Of a DNA stretch of 64,000 nt, positions 1 to 13,791 are shown piece after piece. Below the pieces are notes generated by a model. The model saw only the letters and a program-made list of their open reading frames with translations, searched no databases and was not told the origin of the DNA. Source of the stretch: Tetragonia tetragonoides (lineage: Eukaryota > Streptophyta > Magnoliopsida > Caryophyllales > Aizoaceae); contig CM076142.1 of assembly GCA_038025085.1 (NCBI GenBank), positions 5,554,501 to 5,618,500 of the forward strand. The letters are read 5' to 3'. The position numbers were made by a program, and so were the translations under genes. Numbering within the stretch: the first letter of the stretch is position 1; each line of letters starts with the position of its first letter.

Positions 1-375
1 AGACCAAACTCTGAAAAAATTAAACACAAAAAATCAGACATGTAAACAACCATGGCTCTTACTTGAGTGCAGAGAAATTATGATACACCGAATAATAAGT
101 TTTAAGCGACTTATTGATTTACCATCAATCTTGGATATCCATATGTCTTGGATGTGACTCCTTAATGTTTTACATCAACAATTCAGAATATACATTACAA
201 GTATCAGAGTGCATCCATGAGGTTTAAACTCTAAGGGATAAAGAAACTGTGGAACTTATCAGCGATGAAGTTCCGGAGTCCTATTTATGCACCAGAACCT
301 TTCAGAAACAAGTGTCAAGAAAACAGGAGAATCCCACTTGCTTCAGAAAGTTAAAAGAAACAAGAAAAAGAATAC

Positions 376-3300
376 CTTCCTGTCAAAAATGTATGGCCCA
401 TAATTTATCCGCCCCATGTTCTCAACCTGCAAATATAAGAAAGCTCTAGTTAAGAGGTACTTCATTGTATATACTATGTATGCAAGAGTAAATGTAGATC
501 AACAAGTAGATATTATCAGATACATAAAAGCCCCCATGCATTGGGTTGGAAATGATGCTAAGTTTCATTTACCTATACCAACTTAGCATACAGACAAAAA
601 AGATTCACATAAAACAAAAGTTACCATTTTAATTATTTCACGAAACAAATTTGTGGGTACTTGAAGAAACACAGGCAGGGGCATGATATGTTTGGACCAG
701 TTATTTTCCATTATGTGAATAGTCAGCCTTGTCCCAATGCCCATGTCCCATGGGCAAAACAAGAGTTCGGGGACTCGGAGACTTTCCCGAAGCACCGGAG
801 GTGCCCCGGGAGGTCCTTTAGGGTCAAGATAGACCCCCCCGGAGAAGTTTGGGCAAAAATACAACCGAAGCCGAAAAATGTACGGAATTCACGATTTTTG
901 GGCTTCTGGAAGGCCTGAGAATGAAAGTCGATATTTTCGCACCACATCGAACAGGACACCCCTAGGGGACATGAGAGGCCCCCGAAGTCGCTTATCAGGT
1001 CCCTGGTAGGCTTCGACGATTCTTTTATGGGACACCACCCTAAAGGCCAGAACACCAGAATGACGGGTGATAATAGGAGTTCGGGGACCTTCCCGGGGCA
1101 CCGGAGTTCTCTAGGGTCACGAGAGACCCCCCCGGAGAAGTTTGGGCAAAATTCACAACCGCGCCCTACAAAGCCGAAAATAGAAGGCTAATCCACGGTT
1201 TTTTGGCCTTCCGGGAGGCCGTGAAACGAAGGTGGATATTTTCGCACCATATAGCACTAGACACCCTTTGGGGACATGGGAGGCCCCTGAGATCGATTAT
1301 CAGGTCCCTGCTAGACTTGGGCTGTCGTTTTAGGGGACACCACTCTAAAGGACGGAACACCGAAATTATGGGTGAAATCGGAGTTCGGGGACATTCCAGG
1401 GGCACCGAGAATTCTCAATGGCCATGATAGACCCCCCAGATAAGTTTGGGCAAAATTCACAACCGCACCCTAAAAAGCCGAGAATCGAAGGATTATAATC
1501 CATGGTTTTTCAGCTTCCGAGAGGCGTCGAAATGAAGGTCGATATTTTCGCACCACATAGCACTAGACACCCCTTAGGGACATGTGAAGCCCCCGAGGTC
1601 GATTATCAGGTCCCTCCTAGACTTGAACTGTCTTTTCATGAGACCCACTCTAAGGGCTGGAACACCAAAAGAATGAGTGAGAAATCAGAGTTCGGGCACC
1701 TTCTGGGAATTCTTTAGGGTCACGATAGATCCCCCAGAGAAATTTGGGCAATTTTCAAAACGTCGCCCCAAAACGCCGATATCGAAGGCTAATCCATGGT
1801 TTTTGGGCTTCCTGGAGGGCCCAGAATGAAAGTGGATATCTTCGCACCACATCGGCCAGGACACCCTTAGGGGACGTGGGAAGCCCCCGAGTTTGGTTAT
1901 CGGGTCCCTAGTAGTCTTGGACAGTCGTTTTATGGACACCACTCTAAGGGCTGGAACACCAAAATGATGGGTGAAATCGGAGTTCGAGGACCTTCCCAAG
2001 GCATCGGCAGTTCTCTAGGGTCACGATATTCCCCAGAGAAGTTTGGGGAAAATTCACAATCGCGCCCCAAAATTTCGTAAATCGAAGGCTATAATCCACG
2101 GTTTTTGTGCTTCCGCGAGGCCTCGGAACAAGGGATATTTTCGCACCACATAACACAGGACACCCCTAGCTGTCATTGGAGGCTCCCAAAGTCGATTATC
2201 GGGTCCTTGGTAGACTTGGACTGTCTTTTTATGGGACACCAATCTAAGGGCTGGAACAACGAAAGGATGGGTGAAATCAAAGTTCGGGGACCTTCCCGAG
2301 GCACTGGGAATTCTCTAGGGTCGCGATAAACGCCCCGGAGAAGTTTGGGCAAGTTTACAACTGCGCCCCGAAAAGCCGAAAATTGAAGGCTATAATCCAC
2401 GGATTATGGGCTTCGGGAAGCCCCGGAACGAAGGTGGATATTTTAGCACCACAAAGCGCAGGATACCTCTAGGGGACATGGGAGGCCCCCGAGGTAGGTT
2501 ATCGAATCTCTGGTAGGCTTGGACGGTCATTTAATAGGACAACACTCTGGGCCGCAACAACGAATGGATGGGTGAAATCAGAATTTGGGGACCTTCCCGG
2601 GGCATCGGGAATTGTCTAGGGTCACGATAGACCCCGGGGAGAAGTTTGGGCAAAATTCATAACCGCGCCCGAACCAGCTGAAAATCGAAGGGTATAATCC
2701 ACAATTTTAGGGCTTCCGGGAGGTCTCGGAATGAAGGTAAATATTTTCTCACCAGATTGAACAAACACCCTTAAGGGATCTGGGAGAGCCCCGAAATCGG
2801 TTATCGGGTCTCTGGTAGGCTTTGATGGACATTTATAAGACACCACTCTAAGGGCCGGAACACCAGAATGATAGGTGAAATCGGAGTTCAGGGACCTTCC
2901 TCCCGAGAGTTCTCTAGGGTCACGATAGACTCCCAGGAGAAGTTTGGGCAAAATTTACAATCTCGGCCGAAAAGGCCGAAAATCGAAGGCTATTATCTAC
3001 GGTTTTTGGGCTTCCGGAAGGCCCGAGAACAAAAGTCGATATTTTCGCACCACATCGCACAGGACAACCCTAGGGGACGCGGGAGGCCCCTAAGGTCGGT
3101 TATCGGGTCCGTTATAGGCTTGGACGATCGTTTTATGGGAAATCACTCTAAGGGCCAGAACACCGACATGATGGGTGAAATCGGAGTTCGCGAACCTTCC
3201 CGGGGTACCGGGAATTCTCTAGGGTCATAATAGACCCTCCGGAGAAGTTTGGGCAAAATTCACAACCGCCCCCCAAAAAGCCGAAAAATCGAAGGCTATG

Positions 3301-6300
3301 ATCCACAGTTTTGGCTTTCTGAGAGTTACCGGAACGAAGGTGGATATTTTCGCACCACATAACACCTGACACCCCTAGGGGACATGGGAGGCTTCCGAGG
3401 CCGATTATCGGGTCCCTGTAGAATTGGATTGTCGTTTTATGAGACACCACTCTAAGCGCCGGAACATTGAATGAGTGAAATCGAATTTCAGGGACCTCCC
3501 GGGCACCGAGAATTCCCTAAGGTCACGATAAACCCTCCCGGAGATGTTTGGGCAATTTTCAAAACCTAGCCCCAAAAAGCCGAAAATCGAAGGTTAATCC
3601 ACGGTTTTGGGCTTCCGGGAGGATCTAATCGAGTGTAGATATTTTCGCACCACATCGCACATGACACCCCTAGGAGGACGTGGGAGGCGCCCGAGGTCGA
3701 TTATTGGGTCCCTGGTAGGTTTGGACGGTCATTTTATGGGACATCACTCTAAGGGTCGGAACACCTACATGATGGGTGAAATCAGAGTTCAAGTACCTTC
3801 CCGGGGTACCGGGAATTCTCTAGGGTCGATAAGCCCCCAAGAGAAGTTTGGGCCAAAATCACAACCGCGCCCCAAAAAGACGAAAATCGAAGGCTATAAT
3901 AATCCACAGTTTTTGGGCTTCCGGGAGGCCCTGGAACGAAGGTGGACGTTGTTGCACCACATAGCACTGGACAGCTCTAGGGGATATGGGAGGCTTTGAG
4001 GTTGGTTATCGGGTCCCTAGTAGAATTGGATTGTCGCTTTATGGGACACCATTCTAAGGGCCGGAACACCAGAAGGAAATGTAAAATCGGAGTTCGGCAC
4101 CTTCCCGTGGCACCGGAAATTCTCTAGGGTTCTAATAGACCTCCCGAGAAGTTTGGGAAAAATTCACAACCGCGCCTCAAAAAGCCGAAAATCAAAGGCG
4201 AGGATCCACGGTTTATTGGATCTTGGGGAGGCCCTGGAACGAAGGTGGATATTTTCGCACCACATCTTACAGGACACCCTTAAGGGACATGGGACGCCTC
4301 GAGGTCGATTATTGGGTCCTTGGTAGACTTGGACTTTGTTTTATGGTACACCAATCTGAGGGCCTGAACACCGAAAGGATGGGTGAAATCAGAGTTCGTG
4401 GACCTTCATGGAGCACCGGGAGTTCTCTAGGGTCACGATAGACACCCTGGAAAAATTTCAGCAAAATTCACAACGCGCCCCAAAAATCCATGGTTTTTGG
4501 CCTTCTGGGAGGCCCCGAAATGAAGGTGGATATACTCGCACCACAAAGCACAGGACACCCCTAGGGAACTTGGGAGGCCCACGAGGTCAGCTATCGGGTC
4601 CCTGGTAGGCTTGGACGGTCGTTTTATGGGACACCACTCTAAGGGCCGCAACACCGAATGGATGGGTGAAATCGGAGTCCGGGGACCTTCCCGGGGGTCA
4701 GGGAGTTCTCTAGGGTCACGATAGACCCCATGGAGAAGTTTGGCTAAAAATCACAACCGCGCCCCAAAAAGCCTATAATCCAAGGCTATAATCCAAGGCT
4801 TATTATTAATTTACCGCCAGATTACTAAAGTCAGTGAAAATATATTCATGGACACCATATTCTAGCATCCTAAGCTTCTTATTTTCATATGGGAAAGCAA
4901 CCAAACAGCTTAGATGATATTGCCAGGAACATAGAAGAAGATTCATATACCAAAATTAATAAGCTGATGTTTGAAACACATTTGACATGAGGCAGCTCAA
5001 GCTGTTTGTTGGACCATCTCTCAATTCTGCCAGCATAAATTGGTCTTCCTCGGTCTTTGGAATGGCATGAAATAAATACCTGAGCTCTATCATGCACCTG
5101 CCAATTTAAGGCCATAACACACTTTAAGAACTCCTTAGAATCTTGTGATAACAACAAATATCATGCATTCGTACACAATAACAACCAGTCAGATTCACCG
5201 CATATTTTCATGTATAAACCAACAGAAGGCATCTAATACAAATGTGAACAACCAAATTAAGACGATGTCTCCACTTTAAAAGCCAAATACACACTTGGGG
5301 AACTTATGATATTCACAATAGCTAATCATGCATGTTTATAGAAATACAATCACTATCGAGTATCAACTCTTTCCTTACTCCATGCAGAATTCCTTACTAA
5401 TGATATCTTATAGACACGCATAACTAAATTAAATCTTGGGAAGCCTACGTACTACGTAGTTAGAGCTCCATTCCAGATGAGGTTAGGGGTTCAAGTTTAC
5501 TCAGCCACACGCCACACCTCTTAGTGGGGGTGCTCCTTTGTGGTTGTTTGGGGCTTAGCCCACTTGCGTCACCTTACCCTTGACCTCAACCCCTAACCCA
5601 GGCCTGTATTGGCCTGAAGGAGGGGAACTCTCATTACCTACCCACAGAGTGTAAATTATTAAATTATGTTGATGTATGACTCCACAGTCTCAAATATGGT
5701 GATGCCACATAAAATGCCTTGACTATCCATAAGGTAGACCACAAATAGTCAATTTTCCAATTGTTAGCATCCGAGTTATCAAGTAAGTGGCATAAGCAGA
5801 CAAGTTGCAAGATAAGTAGGGCTATGTTACTCGAACTCGTCATTTCACCTCAAGTACCCTGTCGGATATCAACACTCTAACACGGTATGGAGGATACTTG
5901 GCAGTTGGCACTTCATTTTAGGCCCAAACACGCAAAAAGATTTAGAAAATGGCATAGTCCCAAACTCCCAATACGTGGACACATCTCAGTCGAACATTTA
6001 TAAGCTATAGGTGAGTGAGTGTAACATAGCAATAGGGTCATTTAGCAATGATAAAGATAATTAAACAAAAACTAATAACCATGCATCAGTGCCCCTTATC
6101 AGGAGTTCCAAAGTATTTCTCAGCATCTATGGGGAACATTTCGGTTTTGCTTGGGTACTCATGAGCAGACAGTCGTATACTAGCTAAATATCAAAGGAAG
6201 AAAGTTCAAGGCACTTCCCGGGCAAAGTACTGAGCATGTAAGTTCTTCTCAGGAGACAGCGAACTTTCGGGCACGCCCCAACAGTACAGAGAGCACATGA

Positions 6301-9300
6301 AGCCAGACAGAGACTCAAACCCACACAAACTTTAAAAGGTTTGCCAAGAAAAAAGTATGACTCCTGGGAAAGGGCATTTCGATGTAAAGGCCGTTTTGGC
6401 CAAGCTCCTCCCAACTTCTCCTTCTCTTGCTCTCATATCCCTCCTCCACCCACCTTCTCTTCCTCTTCCTTCCCTCCATTTTGACCTTCTCTTCCTCTTC
6501 CTCCCCTCCCAACATATTGAAGGCCAAACATGGAGGAGAGAGTGGAGGAAGAGCAGGTGATGGAGGACAGATATGAAAGGGAGAAGGAGAAGTTATGAGA
6601 AGTTGGCAAGCGGGCCCTAAGTCTTATTACGTGCTCAAAGTACAAATAATGCTTTTGTTTCCCAAAAGCAATTAGAAGATGAACTAACCTACAAAATGTG
6701 CCCTTTTGCCACAAAAGCAAGAGAACAGCACACAGCTGACAAAAGTAAGAAGGGGAAAGAATTTTGACTATTTATACTCTAGGTTGCACGGAGAGAGACA
6801 CAGACATGGGGTAGTGCACCATTTATTGAGGGTCAAACGCTTAATATATGGTGGACACGAGTGTCGTGTCAATGCGTCAGACGACTGACATAGCCTTGTT
6901 TATCGTTTGTTTGGGGGGTGTACGCCAGCTTTATAGGGCGGAGCAGTTCTCTCCCTTTCCTTATAAAACTGACTAATGCGATTGACACTTTTGTCTGGCA
7001 GTGCCTTCACTACCAATCTCCTAGAAGACTAAATTACCTCCTTCACATAATCACAGGGGAAACATTAAAAACTAGTTTAAGCAATTTAAGTGTCAAGAAC
7101 CAGATAGCTAAGTGATGTATTCATGTAGTCAGCATCTTGATAACTCAACTTGCTTTATTTTCAGTTGGTCCTAATGCTAGTATTTGAAGAGTCTAATGGG
7201 GTTAAAGACTTTAGGCTTTGGATACAGTACTACACATGAACAGATAACTCTGGAAAGGTTCAAAGAGTGCATACTAAAAACTGACATTTCCTTCCACACA
7301 AAGATAACCAAAGGATCAATGCAGGAACCGTTCGTGCAGAAGTAGAAATGTAAAAATGGAAACCAAATCTCCACTAGTAATTCATCTGCTTCAGCATCTA
7401 ACAGACTCAGAAGAACAGAAGAAGGGAAGTAAATCTGCGAATGTGTATGGAATTATGGATGAAAGTCGAAAAGCGTACCTTTGGTATGAATAAATTGCTC
7501 ACATTATCATGTGCTGTATATTCTGACATGTAGAGCAGAAACCCATACATCTAAGGGAAACAAAGTAAGCAAAAAAATTTTAAGAAACGAATAATTCATC
7601 AAGATTAAAAACATAGCCAAAGGCATAAACAAGTGCAGCAACAGCATAAACATCAATTACCTGGCCCACAGACTCCATCTGGATTGGGTCAGAAGATTCG
7701 ACAACATCAGGATTATCTTGAATTCTGATCATATCAAACAAAGTCGAAGTTTTCTCTAATTGAACATATCCATATTCTGCCTTCTCATTGTTAGAGCGGA
7801 CTGGAGGAAGAGATGTTGCAGCATATTTTTCAATAACCCTCCTTAATGCTGAAAAACACAAGACACTGCACTATTAATTATGGAGGATGACATGACACCT
7901 TAGTTAATAGATTAATAGTACATCACAAGAAAAAGAAGAGAAAAATAGAAAGAATTTCTGAAGTCAGATTCAATTAATCAATTTAACCACTTCATCAAAT
8001 ATGGCCCTTACTTGATAGAGATACCAATCCTGGTGAAACCGACCCCCCCCCCACACACACACACACTAACAAAAACGAAAACGAAAACAAAAACAAAAAA
8101 CTTTCTCCCCTAGAGATGGTAAACTTGTTTTCCCCAAGTTCCTCCATCCAACAGTAAATATCTTGCCAACTGATGTCTTGGGAAACATGAGGAGGTATGA
8201 CTAAGGCATACTGAGACATAGTTTAAAAGAACTTGGAATTTATTCAAATAGAAGTAGAATAGCCAAAGAAACAATGATATATTTAGGCTTGATAATTCAA
8301 GATTTACCTCTAAACTTGGCGTTGTCAATGTCACCAGATTCCCTAATTGGTGCATCCTAAGAGAAAAGGTAGTCCCTTAAGCACATAGACATAGAAGATA
8401 GAAGTACCAAAGAAAAGCGGTTCTGTAGAAATGACTCACATAATCATAAGAGGTAAGATCAGGTTTGTAATCAGATTCATCTGAACCAGTATTTGCGCCA
8501 TTATAGAACCCAAAGTTTGTCCCACCATGGACCATCTACAATTTCCAAATAACTTATCTTAAATCCCATATGGCTGATCATTACTAGTAAATGAAATATA
8601 TTTTGTTTCGGCATACATAGAGCACAACAGAGCCATTCCTCGCCAAAATCTTTTCTAGCTCAGCTGCTGTAAAATCAGCATCAGTCTCGGCAATCTTTTC
8701 TCCCCAGTGTGTAAGCCAGCCTGTGTAGAACTCACTGCAACATAAAATGTTATGAGCAACAAAATTGCAGTTCATGAACACAAATTATGCATACACATGT
8801 AATACTCACGCGGAAAGAGGAGGAGATTTTCCTGGGGCATTGAACTCCTTTTGCAATCCAAATATCGGCCATGGTTGATCACCTGTTGTGAAGTCAACAG
8901 CTGCGATGGAAACACACATGTTTCAGTAGACAAAGATAGGTATCAGATTAAAAAGCTATCATTTCAATATGGATACTTTCTTCACTCAAAGTTTGGGCTT
9001 TTCCTGAACTATTATGACCTCTCAGATATATCACCACTAAATACAAATGAAAGTGGTATAAAGTATTTACCTAAGTAGCACTTGAATTGTGACTTTAAAG
9101 TGAACATTCTACATTTGTTACCAGAAGAAAGTAGCTTGGGAGACAGTTTTGTGGCACAAAGCCATGTCCCCTTTATGTTAAAGAGTAGAGTCCACATGCT
9201 GCCATTTTCATGACCTCAAAACTGGACTTCCGATTGTAACTGAGAAACTTTATGCATTTCATACGAAAAGGAAATCTCAGAAATCCTTGCTATTTTCTGC

Positions 9301-11223
9301 AAGCAGATAAATCTACAAAACATTCCAGTCTAACCTGAGTACACACTATTCCCAGGGATAGTTCCTTTCTCGAGGGTTTTCCTTGTACCTCCATCTGTAG
9401 TATACCTTTATGCACCAAATAATGAAATTTTATAATTGATACAAAAAGGAACCAGTTTTGAAATATAACTAAATGCTCCCGGATAACACAGAAGTGCAAT
9501 TTACTTGGCATAGCTAACAGAAAAGTGTAATTTGCTTGGCATAGCTAACAAAATCCAGAGTTCCTCAGATGATCTGATATTGTAGCCAGCTTTTAGCGAA
9601 GCTACAAGTTGAATTCATTGCATAGATGATACATATTGGACTCTCCTTGAACTTAGCAGACAACTTTTCAGCTACCTACTTACAGGATATCTTACTACCT
9701 ATCCCCAACAAAAGAATAACAAAGTAGCCTCATGGCCCTCATCATCACATTTGAAACAATGCATAAGATATACATCCTACTATGTTTACAAGAATAATTT
9801 ACGCAAGAAGAAAGGATTTATTAGACAACCCGATGAACTGAACATGAACATCAACAAATAGCAAGGTTTATGGAACAAAACCCAAGCTGCATCCTTGTCA
9901 GGAAAAAGAAAAGAGCATTATCATATTACCCCTACCCTCAAGCATGTTTCGAGATTGCTTATACATAAGACACTCCAGACCCTTATATTCAGTGGAGCTC
10001 TTAATTAACAGAAACTCTAGCATCAACACGTCTTTCCATTTAGAAACTTGGTGCATATCTTTTAAGGAAAGCATGTCTCATCAGATGTTAGGAACCATTA
10101 AGACCAGAAAAGCTTTTAAATTATTTCAAGGATAATGACGTTAATCTATCACAAAGAGGCATCAACAAAATCTGGCGCACATTGTACAAGACCATAACAC
10201 AGCACTAAAGACATTGGGACTCTTACATAAGTATGTCATCTCCAAGGTGTCTTCTGGCCAATTTGACCAGGTGATGCAGATATGCCTTATCATCTCCATA
10301 TGAACCATATTCATTTTCTATCTGAAATAAAATAATCCTTCTTAGACCTCATAAAACTTTCGGATTTGAGCACGGTGTTGAGCAACTACATATTCACTAT
10401 TCAGTTAAGTAAGCTTTCTTTGATTTATCTTGCATTTGTCAAAGAGACTGTAGTGTAGGTGAATGATTGTGATAATTTCACATATACGAGCCCCTTCATA
10501 TGCATTTTTCAAAAGTTTCAAGTCATCACATTCACAGCTGTCCTTTAATTGTTTCTCCACCCCCCCCCCTGGAGTAGGTCATCACTTATGTCTTTAAGAA
10601 ATATATTGAGTTATGACAATCCTAAAGCAGCACTAAGAAATTTAAAAGAACAAAATTAAAATTAACAAAATGACGCACCTGAACCATGATGACGGGACCA
10701 CCATTGCCATAAATAAAAGGAGCTATCATCGGTAGTAGTATTCCCCACCACTTATCCACCTGTTACCGCTCATGTATCAGAATTCGGAATTTCAGAAGTA
10801 AAAGACAAAGGGACTTACAGACAGACACATGCAGCCAACTGCTGCAGCACAAAAAAGATGTTGCAACATACATGCAGTTATTGTTACCCCAGTGATCCAA
10901 TGCAAGGACGGGGGAGAGGTCAAAATGTAGGCCTTGTGATTAACTTTTCTTGATAGAGGAATGATATAAGAAAAAAGACATTGTGATAATCCTAAGGGGA
11001 AGTGCAGAACAGTATCCCATAAACTACTATAAAAGAAGATGAAGACATACCAATTCAAGGTAAGCTGGGTCTGAAGACCTTAGTCTAAGAGCTGGCTCTT
11101 TAGAAAGTAACCAAGCTGGAAAACCTCCCAGATCCCACTCTGTAATGTATTAATGTACTCAGAGATATGTCATCAATTGTGAGCAAAAACTACACAGAAG
11201 ACATAAGATCACATAAAAAAAAA

Positions 11224-11266
<43 letters not shown>

Positions 11267-13791
11267 CGGAAAAGAAAACAACGAAGCTGAAGTACTCTAA
11301 TAGCAATGAATAACATACCAATAACAATTCTTGTTTTTCAATTCCTTCCCACTTGAAAGACAGAACAAGTTTTGCAATTGAGAAGTAAAATAAGAAACCA
11401 ATGGGGGATAATGGTGCTTTCACCAAAAAGGTGAAATTGAAGTAAACCTATTAATGGAGTGGAGGATGTTCATAGAATTGACGCTCTGTTATTTCCATCC
11501 AATATAGAAATTGAAAGCCATATTATGAAATAATAATAACGATTACCGTGTGTCCAAAATAATAATAACCATATTCGCTGTAGCGCCAATTATTATTAGT
11601 TACTTCCCCTTTAGAAAATAGATGGTTCAGGCAGACAATTTGTCGGCAAACAAAGATCTTTAATTTTGAAAAGTAAAGCAATTCCACGGAAGTAGCACAT
11701 AAGAAGATGAATTTAAGACAACAGACAAATTGTAAAACGAGTAAATTTCATGGAGGATTCGAAAATCAAAATTACACAAACCTGCACAAATGTAGGGGCC
11801 AGGCCGAAGCATAACAAGGAAACCTAGCTTTTGGCAGAGTCTGAGATATGATGTTATGTCAGCAATACCATCAAAAACCACACTTTCTGGGCTTGGTTCA
11901 TGCAGATTCCAGGGAACATAAGTCTGAATTGTGTTTAACCCCAATGCCTTCGCTCTCAGCAGCCTATCTTCCCAATACTGCATTGCTAAGCGCCATCGGT
12001 AAAATAAAGATTGTCTTAAGTTACATTGAACAGTTAATTAACAGCTTCAGAAGTTCAATTGTTTAAAATGACATGTAAAGCCCTTGGTAGCTCATTTCAA
12101 ATTCAGTCTCCCATGCCATTATCAAGAAATACAAAGCATTTTCTGCTATCTCCAATGCAGTAAAAACTAAACTCATAATAGCATGCTGTTTTCTTGCCAA
12201 TGCATTGCTAAGTGCACAAATTTACTTATACTCCTATGTGATTTATCCAATACTAGAGCTACAGATTACGTACGTTGTCTAGTTAGATTTTCATATTCAT
12301 TTTTTATGTAACTAATGGATGTTCGATCATACTTTACAAATAAATAAGGAGACTTGTTGCATAAGAACACCTAAGAAGATTAATCAATCACAACAATAGT
12401 TTCGTGCTGACCTACATGCTAATGAGCTCATGACTTACAAATAAAAGATAGTGCTTAATACGATGCTACATGTATCACTATTAGCTGCATCTTAAAGTCT
12501 TGCTCTTTAAAGAGTGTGATATGGCAAGTTATTAATTGAAGTCAACATTTTCATAATATAGGCCATGATTATCAACCCTTAGAGCTCCATTCTACAAAGG
12601 CCAACAGTAAAGGAAATCATAAATGTACCTCAGGAAGAACCCGAAAGTAATGCAAATCACCACCAATTATACGGAACGGCTCACCATCCTTCCAGAACAT
12701 ATCATCAGCAATTTCAAATGTCTTGGAATTAAGCTGATGAAGCAAATCAAAACCCATTAAAACGAACACACATTGAAGATGGTTAATCAATAATATGAAT
12801 AATACTTAAACACTAACAGTTCTGACATTTTCTTCTAACTAGGAAACACCAGTCACCCAGAAAAAGATGCAAAACAAAGTAAGTCATTATGGTACACACT
12901 TAACAGGTATATCTTGAAAATTTTACACGCTCTCGAAGCGCCATATCATTGTTTAACTATGTGAAGATGGAATGTGGCAGTCACAGTCACAGAAGCCTAT
13001 AATTATATTCAGTTATTCAATGTCACAGTACTATCAATGAATTTTCCGAAATGTTTTCCCTTGGGCAAACAAAAATTGCTATAATTCTCTCACAATTCAT
13101 CTTTAGTCACAATTCCTTATCCATAATTAATAACTCAGAAACATTCCATTTCAGATTTATCCAAATTATACACATAACTTCCCTAAACTTCACTCTCTCA
13201 GAGCGCCCCGTCATCGTTCAACTATTTGAAGATGGAAATAATGAAATTTGGCACTCACAGTCAGAAATGCCAATTTCACGATACTACTATAGACAAATTT
13301 CCCCAAAGATTTTCCCTTGGCTAAAAATAGCTATATTTAGGTCACCCTACTTTACGCATAATAATAAGTTATCAGAAACACTCCAGCATGATCAAATTAT
13401 ACACGATCAAACTTTAATTTCATAAAATTTATCAAAATGCATAAACAGAACAATAATCAAAGTTGCTAAAAATTGCTATATTTAGGTCACCATACTTCAC
13501 GCATAATAAACAGTTAATAACTCAGAAACAGTCCAGCATAATCAAATTATACACGAATAAACTTTAAATTCATAAAATTCATCGAAATGCATAAACAAAA
13601 CAATGAAATAATCGATGAGAGAGAGAAAGAGAGAGAGTTACCTTGTGGCGATGGCGAGGGCGGTGATTGGGAGAGAGAGAGGAGAGAGAAGAGAGTGGGG
13701 CAACGAAGGCGAAGAGGGCTACGAGAGCGAGGAGAGAGAAAATGATGGTGGTGGTTTGACTGAGAGTGAGAGAGCTACGAATTTTCTTCAT
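376..13791 (-). CDS. BGAL17: Beta-galactosidase 17-like (GH35), 3' end outside window
   Basis: Glycoside hydrolase family 35 enzyme of the BGAL17 lineage, expected to release terminal beta-galactose from glycans or cell-wall polymers. Exons (transcript order): 13791-13642, 12733-12629, 11977-11782, 11139-11051, 10759-10679, 10321-10227, 9405-9335, 8900-8810, 8734-8617, 8535-8440, 8356-8308, 7848-7661, 7550-7479, 5097-4951, 426-376; all GT-AG and in phase, giving 533 codons. The N-terminus has a hydrophobic stretch at residues 16-32, a signal peptide or anchor. Exon 3 carries [10 protein letters not shown] and [13 protein letters not shown]. Exon 6 carries IENEYGSYG with the acid/base Glu, and exon 9 SEFY-like [13 protein letters not shown] with the nucleophile Glu. 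Exon 10 has [17 protein letters not shown]. Exon 15 encodes [17 protein letters not shown], which joins directly to exon 14 (...NISLLIL) although 4.5 kb of satellite lies between them. The remaining C-terminal exons (jelly-roll end) are not seen in 1-375 and should lie to the left. No broken codon was seen in the visible part. Confidence 0.93.
755..4795 (+). repeat. Tandem array, ~300-bp monomer, ~14 copies, in BGAL17 intron 14
   Basis: A degenerate head-to-tail repeat. The anchor GAGAAGTTTGGGCAAAATTC (with variants) recurs near 841, 1133, 1437, 1738, 2036, 2338, 2640, 2938, 3241, 3541, 3841, 4147, 4451 and 4734, a mean spacing of about 300 bp. Each unit also carries GATATTTTCGCACCACAT, CACCCCTAGGGGACATGGGA, GGTTATCGGGTCCCTGGTAG and ACACCACTCTAAGGGCCGGA in the same order. 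Units differ by many substitutions and small indels. Short ORFs here are not conserved from unit to unit, so I see no coding role. The array fills most of intron 14 (427-4950). It is more GC-rich than its surroundings. I do not recognise a named satellite family. Confidence 0.92.
5430..5665 (+). mobile_element. Candidate tRNA-derived SINE in BGAL17 intron 13
   Basis: Around 5452-5510 there is an A-box-like GTAGTTAGAGCTC followed about 30 bp later by a B-box-like GGGGTTCAAGTTTACTC, the internal RNA polymerase III promoter arrangement of tRNA-derived SINEs. A GC-richer body follows and ends near GAGTGTAAATTATTAAATT. No clear target duplication was found, so the borders are estimates. Intron 13 (5098-7478) shows nothing else of note except the fold-back stretch near 6.5 kb. 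Confidence 0.45.
6385..6622. repeat. Possible MITE-like inverted repeat, CT/GA-rich
   Basis: The left side reads AAGGCCGTTTTGGCCAAGC then CCCAACTTCTCCTTCTC. The right side, read on the minus strand, is GGGCCCGCTTGCCAACTTCT then AACTTCTCCTTCTC. The two ends are therefore imperfect inverted repeats enclosing pyrimidine-rich and then purine-rich DNA, about 238 bp in total, which suits a non-autonomous hAT-like MITE. I could not settle a target duplication. It lies within intron 13 of BGAL17. Confidence 0.35.
9491..9550. repeat. Two-copy ~31-bp tandem repeat in BGAL17 intron 7
   Basis: Two adjacent copies, 9491-9519 and 9522-9550, share TTGGCATAGCTAACA and differ at a few bases. It is a small local duplication in intron 7 with no effect on the exons. 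Confidence 0.7.
11218..11264. repeat. (AAT)n microsatellite in BGAL17 intron 3
   Basis: An AAT trinucleotide run of about 45 bp preceded by poly-A. It lies upstream (in transcript order) of exon 4 and does not touch splice sites. Confidence 0.9.
12930..13600. repeat. Diverged tandem repeats in BGAL17 intron 1
   Basis: Three imperfect copies of a block recur near 12940-13160, 13200-13430 and 13465-13600. Shared words are GAAGATGGAA, TTTTCCCTTGG, AAAATTGCTATA, ATAACTCAGAAACA and CAAATTATACAC. The third copy is partial. This accounts for most of intron 1 (12734-13641). Confidence 0.7.

Noticed and set aside
1..375. Next BGAL17 exon, including an acceptor-like TTTTTTCAG close to position 11 (minus strand)
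   Set aside because: No reading frame here continues the family sequence after ...YIFDRK, and the bases after that acceptor are too few to judge. The missing exons are placed outside the window.
249..4654. Many 60-130-aa ORFs on both strands across the left array
   Set aside because: They recur with the repeat but change frame and stop from unit to unit; no conserved protein. They are by-products of a GC-rich tandem repeat.
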